Shown here: one piece after another, positions 1-8,005 of the stretch
Position numbering within the stretch: the stretch's first letter is position 1
How the letters are laid out: each line of letters starts with the position of its first letter
Source: a virus
Virus record (IMG/VR): IMGVR_UViG_3300013094_000049
Coordinates: 1 to 62,916 of that record
Strand: one strand, 5' to 3'
Length of the DNA stretch: 62,916 bases
The notes under the pieces: model-generated
Database searches by the model: none
Told to the model about the DNA's origin: nothing
Seen by the model: the letters and a program-made list of their open reading frames with translations, nothing else
Made by a program: the position numbers and the translations under genes

Positions 1-1
1 G

Positions 2-439
2 ATCGCTCAACGTACACGTCGTGGTGCTGGTAACTACGCTGTTGTATCACCATTTGCATTGACAATTCTACAATCTGCTACTACTTCAGCTTTTGCTCGT
101 ACAACAGAAGGTACATTTGAAGCACCTACAAACACTAAGTTTGTTGGTACATTAAACAATGCTATGAAAGTATATGTAAACAGCTATGCTGTTGACACAA
201 CTGATATTCTTATCGGTTACAAAGGTGCTTCAGAGTCTGATGCTCCTGCTTTCTATTGCCCATACATTCCATTGATGAGCAGTGGTGTTGTTTTAGATCC
301 ATCAACATTCGAACCAGTCGTTTCATTCATGACACGTTATGGTTATGTTGAGTTGTCAAACACAGCAAGTTCTTTAGGTAATGCCGCTGACTATCTAGGT
401 CGTGTTGCTATTACTTCAGCTAACGTTAAGTTCCAGTAA
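2..439 (+). CDS. 23: Major capsid protein gp23, C-terminal part (5' end outside window)
   Basis: The reading frame is open from base 2 with no start in the window, so the gene begins upstream; about 145 codons are visible. The protein would form the hexameric capsid lattice after prohead maturation. The visible part opens with an RRGAGNY segment, then GYKGASESDAPAFYCPYIP and a MTRYGY segment. These match in order the C-terminal part of T4 gp23 (RRGAGN, VGYKGPNEMDAGIYYAPY, KTRYG). It ends with a short tail and TAA, directly followed by a strong terminator, as expected for a very highly expressed late gene. Family assignment is confident from these conserved blocks; nothing can be said about the N-terminal half or its gp21 cleavage site. 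Confidence 0.9.
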   Translation: MAQRTRRGAGNYAVVSPFALTILQSATTSAFARTTEGTFEAPTNTKFVGTLNNAMKVYVNSYAVDTTDILIGYKGASESDAPAFYCPYIPLMSSGVVLDPSTFEPVVSFMTRYGYVELSNTASSLGNAADYLGRVAITSANVKFQ

Positions 440-464
440 TTTAACCTTAGTCTTAAAGACAATG

Positions 465-489
465 AAAAGGACTCTTCGGAGTCCTTTTT
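465..489 (+). terminator. Intrinsic terminator after gp23 (UUCG tetraloop)
   Basis: A perfect 10-bp stem, AAAAGGACTC and GAGTCCTTTT, closes a TTCG tetraloop and runs into T residues. It lies 25 bases after the gp23 stop and separates gp23 from the next gene, which carries its own late motif. Confidence 0.92.
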
Positions 490-494
490 GTTTG

Positions 495-502
495 GGTAAA
501 TA
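495..502 (+). promoter_or_regulatory. Late promoter-like motif GGTAAATA, 4 nt before an ATG
   Basis: GGTAAATA differs from the T4 late consensus TATAAATA at the first two bases. It lies just after the gp23 terminator and 4 nt before the ATG at 507. A late RNA polymerase initiating at the usual distance would start at or next to the ATG, giving a leaderless mRNA. The same geometry recurs at 53379, 57236 and 58843. Confidence 0.5.
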
Positions 503-506
503 TAAT

Positions 507-1091
507 ATGACCACTACAAAGTATTTTCGTCCAACTAGTTTTTCTAATGTATCGATTTTGAATACAACTACTAATCAATACAGTATTGATTGGAATTACA
601 ATGGAGCGATATCAGAAAATAATTATGCAGTGACGCATCAGCCATTGTATACTATCAGTGGTATATGGATGGAAAGATTTTTATCAAATACCAGCCAGTT
701 GTGGTGTACAAATCTAAAAATCCCCAATAACAATCAAACAATACATGGTATAGAATTTAATCTTGTAATGGAACGCTATGCTCGTATAGAAGATTTATTA
801 ATACAGTTAACCTTAGGTGGTGAATTAATTGGTAATAATTATGCCAGTACTATAAATCCTGTGCCCGCAGACATTTACACAGGTGATGATTACGGAGTAA
901 TATTAACTCCTCCGGGTAATAATTTTACCTATGGAGGATCTAATGATTTATGGGGAACTACAAGTTTAACAAGTGCAAATTTAGCAGATCCTACATTTGG
1001 TGTAGTTGTTAGTTTTAAGAGCAATCCAGCGTTTCCGCATAGGGACTTAGCTTATTTGTATCAATTAGGCGTAAGAATCACCTACGCATAA
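507..1091 (+). CDS. Putative virion structural protein, beta-rich (194 aa)
   Basis: I do not recognise a named family. The protein begins MTTTKYFRPT and is rich in Asn, Thr, Tyr and hydrophobic residues spaced as in beta strands. It has no signal peptide, membrane segment or catalytic motif. The frame is open further upstream (to 402), but those codons run through the gp23 stop region and the terminator stem. The ATG at 507, directly after the late-like motif, is therefore the likely start. There is no good Shine-Dalgarno sequence, consistent with a leaderless message. The place between gp23 and the fibre locus suggests a small head- or fibre-associated structural protein; this is inference from position and composition. 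Confidence 0.65.
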   Translation: MTTTKYFRPTSFSNVSILNTTTNQYSIDWNYNGAISENNYAVTHQPLYTISGIWMERFLSNTSQLWCTNLKIPNNNQTIHGIEFNLVMERYARIEDLLIQLTLGGELIGNNYASTINPVPADIYTGDDYGVILTPPGNNFTYGGSNDLWGTTSLTSANLADPTFGVVVSFKSNPAFPHRDLAYLYQLGVRITYA

Positions 1092-1094
1092 ATA
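1087..1094 (+). promoter_or_regulatory. T4-type late promoter CATAAATA for the 1184 unit
   Basis: CATAAATA followed by C matches the T4 late consensus except for the first base. It overlaps the stop codon of the previous gene and lies 89 bases before the ATG at 1184, leaving a structured leader. Confidence 0.75.
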
Positions 1095-1183
1095 CATAGT
1101 ATAAACTTACATGGGGTAAGTTTTATGCGGAAATCCAACCGCGTACGGCCTAGAACGCCGTTATTCTTTAAGGAGAAATTAAA
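1095..1183 (+). promoter_or_regulatory. Structured 5' leader with upstream ORF
   Basis: Exactly 8 nt after the late motif lies a perfect hairpin, AAACTTAC-ATGGG-GTAAGTTT (1103-1123), which would sit at the 5' end of the mRNA. Two more small stems follow: GCGG/CCGC (1127-1142) and ACGGC/GCCGT around 1145-1161. An ATG at 1125 (ATGCGGAA) opens a basic upstream ORF (MRKSNRVRPRTPLFF...) that overlaps the next gene out of frame and stops at 1295. A good ribosome site (AAGGAGAAATT) precedes the main ATG at 1184. The leader at 6433-6595 has the same architecture. Confidence 0.55.
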
Positions 1184-2722
1184 ATGGGACGTCCTTTATC
1201 ATCAAAGTACTTTGGTCATAGAAACACAGGTACAGACGGCAATTTTGGTGCCGCAAACACAGCAGGCGATGCAGGCCTTGGCGGTCAATCAGTAAACGGT
1301 ATTTCAGTAGGAACAGCAGGTTCTTATAATGCTACAAACGCTGACGCATTAACATTAACATTTCCAGCACCATCATTAAGTGGCGAAGGTGCAGTTAGTG
1401 CAACAGGTACACCAAATTTTAAAACATTAACTGCTACAATTAGCGGTACACAAACTCGTGCTTACCCAGTTGCCGCTGGTGCTTTAAGCATTGGTTCTAG
1501 TTCAGCTACTTCGACTTATACAGCTACAGTTACCAGTGCCGCATTAGCTTCAGTTGCTTATGCAAGTGCTACTACAATTAGTTTCAACACAACTGGTACA
1601 GCAATGATTTCTGGTACCAGCGTTGTAATCAGCGGTGCAAGTATTACAGGTACTATGACTATTGGTGGCGTAGCTATTGCCGCAGGCCAAACATATTATG
1701 TAGGCGCACCAACAACTACAACAGCCGCAACATTGTATGCAACTTACTCTAATGCTGTTAATGCAACAAGCCCATTGACAATTAGCAACGGTACAACAAC
1801 TGGTGCTACATTTACATTTGGTACTACATACGGTACAGTTACAGCAGTAACAGTAGTATCAGGTGGTTCAATTGCCAAAGGTGCAGTAACAGCATACGCT
1901 GTAGCAACTACACCATCGACTGCTGACAGTTCAGGTTCTGGTCTACAAATTACTCCAGCAACATTTGGTCTAGTAAGTTCAACTATTACACAAGCTGGTG
2001 ATGGTTATGTAAACACTTCATTAACAAGTTATACAATTACAGCAACAACAGTTACATCAAACTTAGTTACATTAAGTTCAGTTGATGAAATTGTTCCTGG
2101 TATGCAATTTACAGCCGCAAGTACAGTTGGTGGTATTACAGGTTCAACAGTTTATTATGTTGCTACAGTAAGCGTTGCTAACAGTCAAATTACACTTGCT
2201 GACACATACGCTCACGCTATTGCTGGTACAAACATTATCAGCTTGACAACAACTACTGCTCAATCAGTTGCAACAACTATTGCTAGTAATTTGATTGTAT
2301 TAACAAGTTCAGGAGCCGCAACAGCTACAGCAACTTTGACAACAGCAGAAACAACTGGTGCTACTGGTAGCGCAACGACCGGACGTTATTCAGCCATTCT
2401 AACAACAGCATGGGTAGCAGGCGATTCTGGCGCAACTGAAGATGCAAATATTATTAAACAGTCAGCAACACGTCGTTACAAAGTTGAAACAACAAATGGT
2501 ACAAGCGGTGTTTGCACACTAGTAACTGCTACTCCAACATCAGGTCAGATGACTATTCAAGCAACTGATTCAGCTGGCGGTACATACTATGTAAGCAAAT
2601 TAACTGCTCACAAAGCAACATTGGTGCCTATCACTGGTACTCAGTTTGCCAGCGGTGCAACAGCTGGTTGGAATTTTTCAACAGCAGTAGTAAACGTTTC
2701 AGTTGTAATCGATAACGGTTAA
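1184..2722 (+). CDS. Virion structural protein, MGRPL-type with expanded Thr/Ala-rich centre (512 aa)
   Basis: The N-terminus MGRPLSSKYFGHRNTG and the C-terminal block around residues 420-450 (NIIKQSATRRYKVET, then GVCTL) look like a structural protein common in marine T4-like phages. Between them lies a long low-complexity region of Thr, Ala, Ser, Gly and Val. It contains fibre-type modules such as a VPGMQF...GSTVYYV unit near residue 305. Lys, Cys and aromatics are scarce in the middle, as in extended beta-rich fibres. No enzymatic motif is visible. It is the first gene of the large fibre operon, with its own late promoter and a clear AAGGAG site. The exact place in the virion is unknown; the central part looks accreted rather than ancestral. 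Confidence 0.75.
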   Translation: MGRPLSSKYFGHRNTGTDGNFGAANTAGDAGLGGQSVNGISVGTAGSYNATNADALTLTFPAPSLSGEGAVSATGTPNFKTLTATISGTQTRAYPVAAGALSIGSSSATSTYTATVTSAALASVAYASATTISFNTTGTAMISGTSVVISGASITGTMTIGGVAIAAGQTYYVGAPTTTTAATLYATYSNAVNATSPLTISNGTTTGATFTFGTTYGTVTAVTVVSGGSIAKGAVTAYAVATTPSTADSSGSGLQITPATFGLVSSTITQAGDGYVNTSLTSYTITATTVTSNLVTLSSVDEIVPGMQFTAASTVGGITGSTVYYVATVSVANSQITLADTYAHAIAGTNIISLTTTTAQSVATTIASNLIVLTSSGAATATATLTTAETTGATGSATTGRYSAILTTAWVAGDSGATEDANIIKQSATRRYKVETTNGTSGVCTLVTATPTSGQMTIQATDSAGGTYYVSKLTAHKATLVPITGTQFASGATAGWNFSTAVVNVSVVIDNG

Positions 2723-2736
2723 TAACTAACTTGATA

Positions 2737-2752
2737 GGGAGCGCAAGCTCCC
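2737..2752 (+). other. Intergenic hairpin GGGAGC-GCAA-GCTCCC
   Basis: A perfect 6-bp G+C-rich stem with a GCAA (GNRA) loop lies between two fibre genes. It is followed by TTGAAGGAATATA rather than a T-run, so it is a poor intrinsic terminator. It may be an mRNA stability or processing element, placed 13 bases before the next ATG. Confidence 0.55.
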
Positions 2753-2765
2753 TTGAAGGAATATA

Positions 2766-3725
2766 ATGTCAAGAGTACTTAAAGTAAGTCAAAGCAATTA
2801 TAGACTCCAGACTTTGTCTGGAGGTACTATAACTTTGGATACAGGTAATACAGTAGGGACAACGATTATCACAGGTAATTTAGATGTCAAAGGTATAACA
2901 ACTACCATTGAATCTACAAATACAACTGTAGCTGATAATATTTTTACTATTGATACCGGTGTTACCGGCAATGGTATTCCGATAGCATTTAACTATCAAT
3001 CAGGATTTCAAATTAATCGCGGCAATTTTAGTGCCGCACAGATTATGTTTAATGAAAGTATTAGTCATTACAGCGGAGTTAGTAACTCTAATGTTAATGG
3101 TACTTTTCAATTAAAAACAGCAGACAACATAATTAATGCATTACAAGTAGCCACTATCACTAATGATGGTACTACTGATTTAATTTTTGATATGCGTAAT
3201 GGAAATGGAGTATTGAGTGTAGCAAATACTACCAATTATGAATTACGTGTAACACAAGACAACGATATTACAACTAAAAAATATGTCAACACTTACGTGG
3301 CAGCGGCTAATGGTGTTGCATCAGTTGACCGTATTTTTTATCCAACAACAGCTCTCAGCGGCAGCGAACAAAGTAAAATTGAAGCATTTAGTAGCACTAT
3401 CAATTTATATGTTGGCGGTACAACAATTGCCACCGTAAGTCCTGTAGGAGTTACAATTGGTGACGTTAACATTTATCAAGATACAGTTTCAAATACCAGT
3501 GCAAACAATTTAATTTTTACTGCGGTTAATAATAACGTAGAAGTTAATGGAGTGTTTAATCTTGATGATCAAGCATTGACTCCAGGTTCTACTTCGGGCA
3601 AAACAAAGATTTATAGTCAAGCTACTTCTGGCCCAGGAAAAACTGGACTATACATCACAAATGTAAATACATCAGATGAATTGGTAAGCAAGAATCGAGC
3701 AGTATTACTAAGCATACTATTTTAA
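2766..3725 (+). CDS. Tail fibre-like structural protein (319 aa)
   Basis: This is a beta-rich, Asn/Thr-rich protein without catalytic motifs. The N-terminal TIITGNLDVKGITTTIES segment is the GNLxVxG type of phage fibre repeat. The middle carries a DNDITTKKYVNTYV segment, a tail-fibre style sequence. The C-terminus SGPGKTGLYITNVN...DELVSKNRAVLLSILF looks like a conserved end of marine T4-like fibre proteins. A GAAGGA site precedes the ATG. It sits inside the same-strand fibre operon, 11 bases before a small structural gene. Role as a fibre or baseplate-attached adhesin component is inferred from composition and context. Confidence 0.7.
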   Translation: MSRVLKVSQSNYRLQTLSGGTITLDTGNTVGTTIITGNLDVKGITTTIESTNTTVADNIFTIDTGVTGNGIPIAFNYQSGFQINRGNFSAAQIMFNESISHYSGVSNSNVNGTFQLKTADNIINALQVATITNDGTTDLIFDMRNGNGVLSVANTTNYELRVTQDNDITTKKYVNTYVAAANGVASVDRIFYPTTALSGSEQSKIEAFSSTINLYVGGTTIATVSPVGVTIGDVNIYQDTVSNTSANNLIFTAVNNNVEVNGVFNLDDQALTPGSTSGKTKIYSQATSGPGKTGLYITNVNTSDELVSKNRAVLLSILF

Positions 3726-3736
3726 TAGGAAAGATT

Positions 3737-4069
3737 ATGGCGTTAACATCGGTAGCAATCGGAACAACAAATACAACAATATATTCAAGTAGCGGCAATA
3801 ATGCCATAACTACTATAATTATTTGTAATATTAATGCGTTTAATCCTAGTAATCCAACTGCTAATACTGCAAATTTTACTTTGTATGCAGTACCAAACGG
3901 ACAATCATTAAGCACAACAAATTTAATTGTTAATGCAGTACCTATTACGGCAGGCGAAACATTAAGTTTAGATCAAGAAAAATTAGTGCTAGGCAATGGA
4001 GATGTATTAGTTGCTAAATCAGATACCGCCAGCGCACTAGTAACAACTATAAGTACATTGGCGGTATAA
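3737..4069 (+). CDS. Small beta-rich structural protein, copy 1 of 3 (110 aa)
   Basis: This ~110-aa protein of alternating hydrophobic and Thr/Asn residues has no visible enzyme motif. It shares its pattern with the proteins at 7667 (109 aa) and 25830 (106 aa): an early TxxTxxY segment, a central NxxxxxxVNxxI strand, an IPxxxxL...EKLVL turn, and an SDTAS(S/A) or SSSS segment before the C-terminal strand. The three copies sit next to different fibre genes, which suggests a small jelly-roll or sandwich partner for each. The stop overlaps the next start (TAATG at 4067-4071), so translation is probably coupled. Function unknown. Confidence 0.65.
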   Translation: MALTSVAIGTTNTTIYSSSGNNAITTIIICNINAFNPSNPTANTANFTLYAVPNGQSLSTTNLIVNAVPITAGETLSLDQEKLVLGNGDVLVAKSDTASALVTTISTLAV

Positions 4070-5088
4070 TGAGATTTTTAAGACGTCAAACACTTAATCG
4101 TCGAGCAGTATTCGACAATAGTTTGTATGTAGACACAAACAATAATATCGTTATGGGCACAACAAATACACTAGTTTTGCCCAGTGGAACTACTAACGGA
4201 ACAAGTCCTCGTCCATATGTTCCAGTAGCAGGAATGATGCGTTATAATACAACTACTAGTAACATAGAAGTGTATCAAGGCAGTAGTTGGAGAGCATTAC
4301 GTTATGCAGAGTCAGGCCCAATTGTTCAACAAAATTTAGGCGCCGGTGACGGGCAGTCTGTATATTTTGGACCTTTAAATAGTTTATATAATCCCGGAAA
4401 TGTCAGTAGCAACAACAGTAATTTTGGCGGACAAAATATGCTAGTAGTTGTGGAAAACGTTTTGCAACTAGCTGGTAATAACTATACAGTAGTACAAAAT
4501 CCTACTCTAAGTTCAGAAGTTTTTCAACCAATAGTATCTCAAGATGTAACAACTGGGCAAACATCGATACCATTAGTAACAAGTTTAACAGTAACAAGTG
4601 TAGGATCATCTGGAGGTATTGCTACTTTAATTTTTAATACATTATTAGCAAATCCATTTTATGTAGGTCAAACTATTACAGTGACAGATATTAATCCATC
4701 AGCATATAACGGCAAATTTACAGTTTCTAGTGTAACTCCAGGTAGTGTAAGTTATAGCAGTAGTGCTACTGGTAGTATGCCAGCTGGGTCTTATGGAACA
4801 GTTATGGGTGTAGGTGCCATCTATGCAGGAAATTCAATCATTGGCGCAACAGTATCTGGAACACATATTCCAAACGGTACTACAGTTGCCAGTATATTAA
4901 ACGATCCTAATACTGATGCAATTATCAATATTAGATTAAGTCAAGCAACTACTGGCGGAACAATTACTGCTGGAACACAGATCACTATAACAGAAAACAG
5001 CCAAACTGGTAGTGGTTACTATCTATTCTTTAGTAGCCCTCCTCCATACGGTAAAATTGTAACAGCATTACTGGGTTTTGACCAGTAA
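4069..5088 (+). CDS. Fibre/structural protein with mobile Ig-like module (339 aa)
   Basis: The N-terminal half has a widespread phage fibre signature: PVAGMMRYNTTTSNIEVY, then SSWRALR near residue 75, then GAGDGQSVYFGPL. The C-terminus ends YYLFFSSPPPYGKIVTALLG. Between them (about residues 175-245) is a copy of the ~70-residue module with VGQTITV...YNGKFTV that recurs in several other virion proteins here. A second insertion (IYAGNSIIGATVSG) follows. It is translated by overlap with the preceding small gene. A structural or adhesin role is inferred from composition and neighbours; no catalytic residues are evident. Confidence 0.68.
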   Translation: MRFLRRQTLNRRAVFDNSLYVDTNNNIVMGTTNTLVLPSGTTNGTSPRPYVPVAGMMRYNTTTSNIEVYQGSSWRALRYAESGPIVQQNLGAGDGQSVYFGPLNSLYNPGNVSSNNSNFGGQNMLVVVENVLQLAGNNYTVVQNPTLSSEVFQPIVSQDVTTGQTSIPLVTSLTVTSVGSSGGIATLIFNTLLANPFYVGQTITVTDINPSAYNGKFTVSSVTPGSVSYSSSATGSMPAGSYGTVMGVGAIYAGNSIIGATVSGTHIPNGTTVASILNDPNTDAIINIRLSQATTGGTITAGTQITITENSQTGSGYYLFFSSPPPYGKIVTALLGFDQ

Positions 5089-5100
5089 TAAGGAGCTATC

Positions 5101-6432
5101 ATGGGGCGCGAACTAGGTAGAATTAGTGGCCCGTTACTAGCAGATAATCTGTTACGCAACGGCAATGATCTTGCATTTGAAACAAGTTTACTCTACTTAA
5201 ATGTTTCAAATGGTTTCATTGGCGTTAATAACAATACACCAACTAGAACTTTTGACATTAGCGGGTTAACTTATGCTCCTACTGTAATTGTAGATACAGA
5301 GGCAGATCTAAGCGAATTATACTTTACAACAAATCAAGTACAAAATTTATTTGATGTAATTAATATTCAGCCAAATCAATCTAGCAATCCAAATATTGTT
5401 GTTCCTAGCCTTAGCACTGATAAAATTACTTTAAAAGGAAATACTATCACCGATTACGTTTCGGGAGATAGTATTTTTATTAATCCTACCGGACAACTAG
5501 TAATAGGTACTGCGCTAGCCAATAATAATGTATTGGTCAACGGTGATGTACATGCCACTGGAAATGTTACATTTGATGGTAATATTGTTTTAGGATCCGG
5601 CCCTACAAAAACTATTACTATACCAGCCCAAGTCGATAGTAATATCATTCCGTTAACTACTAACATTTATAATTTAGGTTCTAGTAGCTTGTATTGGAAT
5701 ACAATTTATAGCAATGCTCTACAAACTGGAGCAATTACCAATACTAATATTCTTACCGGTAGCATGACCATTGGCAATGTTACTGTCGGCAATAACAATA
5801 TTATTGATAATTTATCTGGTGATAATTTAAAGTTTTCAACAAGCGGAACTGGAGTTATTAATCTTAACAACACCATTACTATTCAGCAAGGTACTATAAA
5901 TTACAGTCCAACAGTTACACCTTTAACTTTTAATTTTGCCGCAGATTCAATTACTGGTGCTCAAAACGGATACTTGTATTTTAGCGGTTCTAACGGTTTT
6001 GTTCCTCCGGTCGGAACAACTGCACAACGTCCTGTAAATCCTCCGCTAGGTACATTACGTTTTAACACAGACTTGTCTATCTTAGAAGTCTATGCCAATG
6101 TATCAAATACAGTAACTAGTTTTAATGCAACTACCAATGCTCAATCTAATTCAGGAACAAGTATAATCTATACTACTGGAACTACCGGAATGAAAGTAGG
6201 CGATCTAGTAACCGGTATAAGTTTACCTGGAGCATTTAGTGCCAACACATTAATAACTAGCATCAATGCTGGAGTAAGTTTTAATATTAGTAGTCCACTA
6301 TTGCTTACATTACCTTCAGGAAGTACAGTAAACGCATTACAACAATGGGTACCCAGTATCGGTCTCAGCCCAGTGCTAAGTGCAGACGAGGTTACTGAAA
6401 CTATGGACATTTGGACCCTTATACTAGGGTAA
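5101..6432 (+). CDS. Tail fibre-like protein, MGRxLGRISGPLL family (443 aa), paralogue A
   Basis: The N-terminus MGRELGRISGPLLADNLLRN followed by LAFETSLLYLNV and the central GDVHATGNVTFDGNI block are shared with the 355-aa protein encoded next (6596-7663). NLGSSSLYWNTIYSNAL is a common phage fibre segment. Near the C-terminus the conserved RFNT...EVY hairpin is interrupted: about 80 residues (nt ~6097-6345) lie between EVY and the tryptophan of QQWVPS, where the paralogue has only TTGG. A GGAGCT ribosome site precedes the ATG. Likely a trimeric fibre or baseplate-attached protein; this is inferred. Confidence 0.7.
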   Translation: MGRELGRISGPLLADNLLRNGNDLAFETSLLYLNVSNGFIGVNNNTPTRTFDISGLTYAPTVIVDTEADLSELYFTTNQVQNLFDVINIQPNQSSNPNIVVPSLSTDKITLKGNTITDYVSGDSIFINPTGQLVIGTALANNNVLVNGDVHATGNVTFDGNIVLGSGPTKTITIPAQVDSNIIPLTTNIYNLGSSSLYWNTIYSNALQTGAITNTNILTGSMTIGNVTVGNNNIIDNLSGDNLKFSTSGTGVINLNNTITIQQGTINYSPTVTPLTFNFAADSITGAQNGYLYFSGSNGFVPPVGTTAQRPVNPPLGTLRFNTDLSILEVYANVSNTVTSFNATTNAQSNSGTSIIYTTGTTGMKVGDLVTGISLPGAFSANTLITSINAGVSFNISSPLLLTLPSGSTVNALQQWVPSIGLSPVLSADEVTETMDIWTLILG

Positions 6433-6595
6433 AAAATCAAAACAGCTAAATACTATTACTGTAAAAACTGACCAAGTTTTTACGATATTCAACTGTGGTA
6501 AACCGACAAAGAGCCTTTTAAAGGATGCGGAAGAAGGGTAACGCCAGACACCAAACTAGGTTAACCGTGAAACACGGGGTATACGAGGAGCGTAA
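6433..6595 (+). promoter_or_regulatory. Second structured leader: variant late motif, 5' hairpin, upstream ORF
   Basis: This 163-base gap is not empty. GCTAAATA (6445-6452) is a variant late motif. Exactly 8 nt later is a perfect 9-bp hairpin, GTAAAAACT-GACCA-AGTTTTTAC (6461-6483). Another stem, CCGTG-AAA-CACGG, lies at 6565-6577. ATGCGGAA at 6525 opens a 34-codon basic upstream ORF (MRKKGNARHQTRLTV...) that overlaps the start of the next gene out of frame and ends at 6629. GAGGAG precedes the main ATG at 6596. The order and the 8-nt spacing match the leader at 1095-1183. Confidence 0.55.
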
Positions 6596-7663
6596 ATGGC
6601 TGTTGGTCGAATTTCGGGTCCGCTCTTAAAAGATAATTTGCTTCGTAACGGGGTAAATTTAGCTTTTGAGACGAGCCTACTTTACTTGGATGTTAATAAC
6701 AGCCGTATCGGTATTAATACAACCGCGCCAACCAATGACCTACAAGTTGTAGGTACAACTCGTACTACCAATTTACAAACAACCAACAGTGCAACGATTG
6801 CTACATTTACTGTAAGCAACAATACAATTTCCAGCTCAAGTGGAACAATCAATCTAGTACCAGCAGGCGGCACTAACGGAGTTGTGTATCAAGGTAATTT
6901 AACAGTTGGTACACAATTAAACATTAATGGTAATACTATTAGTACAGTTGGTACTAATACAAATTTAAACATTACCACAACTGGTTCAGGACAAGTAACA
7001 GTTAACAGCAACGTTTTAGTTAACGGTAATTTACATGCTACTGGAATGATTACTGCTGACGGCAATATTCAATTAGGTGATAGTGGAGTCGGTGATACTA
7101 TTCAGTTCAACGGAGAAGTGGATAGTGATATTGTTCCTACTCCTACTAACTCTTGGAATTTGGGATCTAGCTTACTAACCTGGGCTACCATTTACAGTAA
7201 TAATGCAACTATTAATAATATAAATGCAACTTCAATTACTGGAACAGATTATAAAACCGCTAGTTTAGAAATAAACGGCAGTACAATTAGCACACGCTCG
7301 ACAAATACAAATATTAATTTGTTAACAACTGGTTCTGGAGCAGTAAATTTAGGTAATAATTTAAGTATTGCGGCCAATACAATTACTAATACTGTTCCTG
7401 GTAGTATAACAACTTTTGCTACTACAGGCACTGGTTATGTTGCAGTATCTGGCACAAATGGTATGGTTATTCCAAGCGGTTCAGTTGCCGCTCGACCAGC
7501 AAATGCGTATGCGGCAATTGGTATGATACGTTATAACACTGAACAATATTTGGTCGAAGTTTATACTACAGGTGGCTGGGTAAGTGTTGCTGGTAGCGCC
7601 GGCGGTGTTACTGCACAGTCGGCAGCTGATATTGGTGTAGAACAAGCATTAATTTACGGATAA
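6596..7663 (+). CDS. Tail fibre-like protein, GRISGPLL family (355 aa), paralogue B
   Basis: It starts MAVGRISGPLLKDNLLRN and continues with LAFETSLLYLDVNNSRIGI, closely parallel to the protein encoded just upstream. The middle contains NLHATGMITADGNIQLGDSG and NSWNLGSSLLTWATIYSN. The C-terminal hairpin MIRYNTEQYLVEVYTTGGWV is uninterrupted, so it probably shows the ancestral form of the insertion site in paralogue A. It ends AAD-IGVEQALIYG. It has its own leader with a putative late promoter, so it may be expressed independently of the upstream genes. Fibre or baseplate attachment is inferred. Confidence 0.7.
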   Translation: MAVGRISGPLLKDNLLRNGVNLAFETSLLYLDVNNSRIGINTTAPTNDLQVVGTTRTTNLQTTNSATIATFTVSNNTISSSSGTINLVPAGGTNGVVYQGNLTVGTQLNINGNTISTVGTNTNLNITTTGSGQVTVNSNVLVNGNLHATGMITADGNIQLGDSGVGDTIQFNGEVDSDIVPTPTNSWNLGSSLLTWATIYSNNATINNINATSITGTDYKTASLEINGSTISTRSTNTNINLLTTGSGAVNLGNNLSIAANTITNTVPGSITTFATTGTGYVAVSGTNGMVIPSGSVAARPANAYAAIGMIRYNTEQYLVEVYTTGGWVSVAGSAGGVTAQSAADIGVEQALIYG

Positions 7664-7666
7664 AAC

Positions 7667-7996
7667 ATGGCAACCTATTTTCACACTAAAGTACAAGCAA
7701 GTATAGGAACAACTCCAGTAACACCACTTACAACAGGTGCAACTAATATCTATACAATCATTGGTCTAAATTTAGCCAATACAACAGATTACGATGTTAC
7801 AGTTAATATTACTATAACAGATTCTACTCCTACAACAGGTTACTATATTAGCGGATTAATAATTCCTCCATATACCAGTGTTAAAGTAGTAACTAATAGT
7901 GAAAAAATTGTATTAGGAAACAACAGCAGTATTACACTAGTTTCGGATACTGCTAGTAGTGTTGACGCCACATTCAGCTATGCTGAAGTAGCTTAA
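7667..7996 (+). CDS. Small beta-rich structural protein, copy 2 of 3 (109 aa)
   Basis: Paralogue of the proteins encoded at 3737 and 25830. It shares the PPYTSVKV...EKIVLG turn and the SDTASS segment before the last strand. There are no cysteines, membrane segments or catalytic motifs. It starts 3 bases after the previous stop and is followed 9 bases later by another small gene, so all are probably co-translated from one late message. A small sandwich-fold accessory protein of the fibre locus is the most that can be inferred. Confidence 0.65.
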   Translation: MATYFHTKVQASIGTTPVTPLTTGATNIYTIIGLNLANTTDYDVTVNITITDSTPTTGYYISGLIIPPYTSVKVVTNSEKIVLGNNSSITLVSDTASSVDATFSYAEVA

Positions 7997-8005
7997 GGAT
8001 AGATT

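Noticed and set aside
402-506. Upstream extension of the 194-aa gene to 402
   Set aside because: It would overlap the gp23 C-terminus and run through the terminator stem; the ATG at 507 follows a late-like motif.
6433-6595. tRNA or glutamine-riboswitch-like RNA in the leader (GGATGCGGAAGAAGGG segment)
   Set aside because: No cloverleaf or acceptor stem can be drawn, and the closing stem expected of a glutamine riboswitch is missing; only local hairpins are supported.
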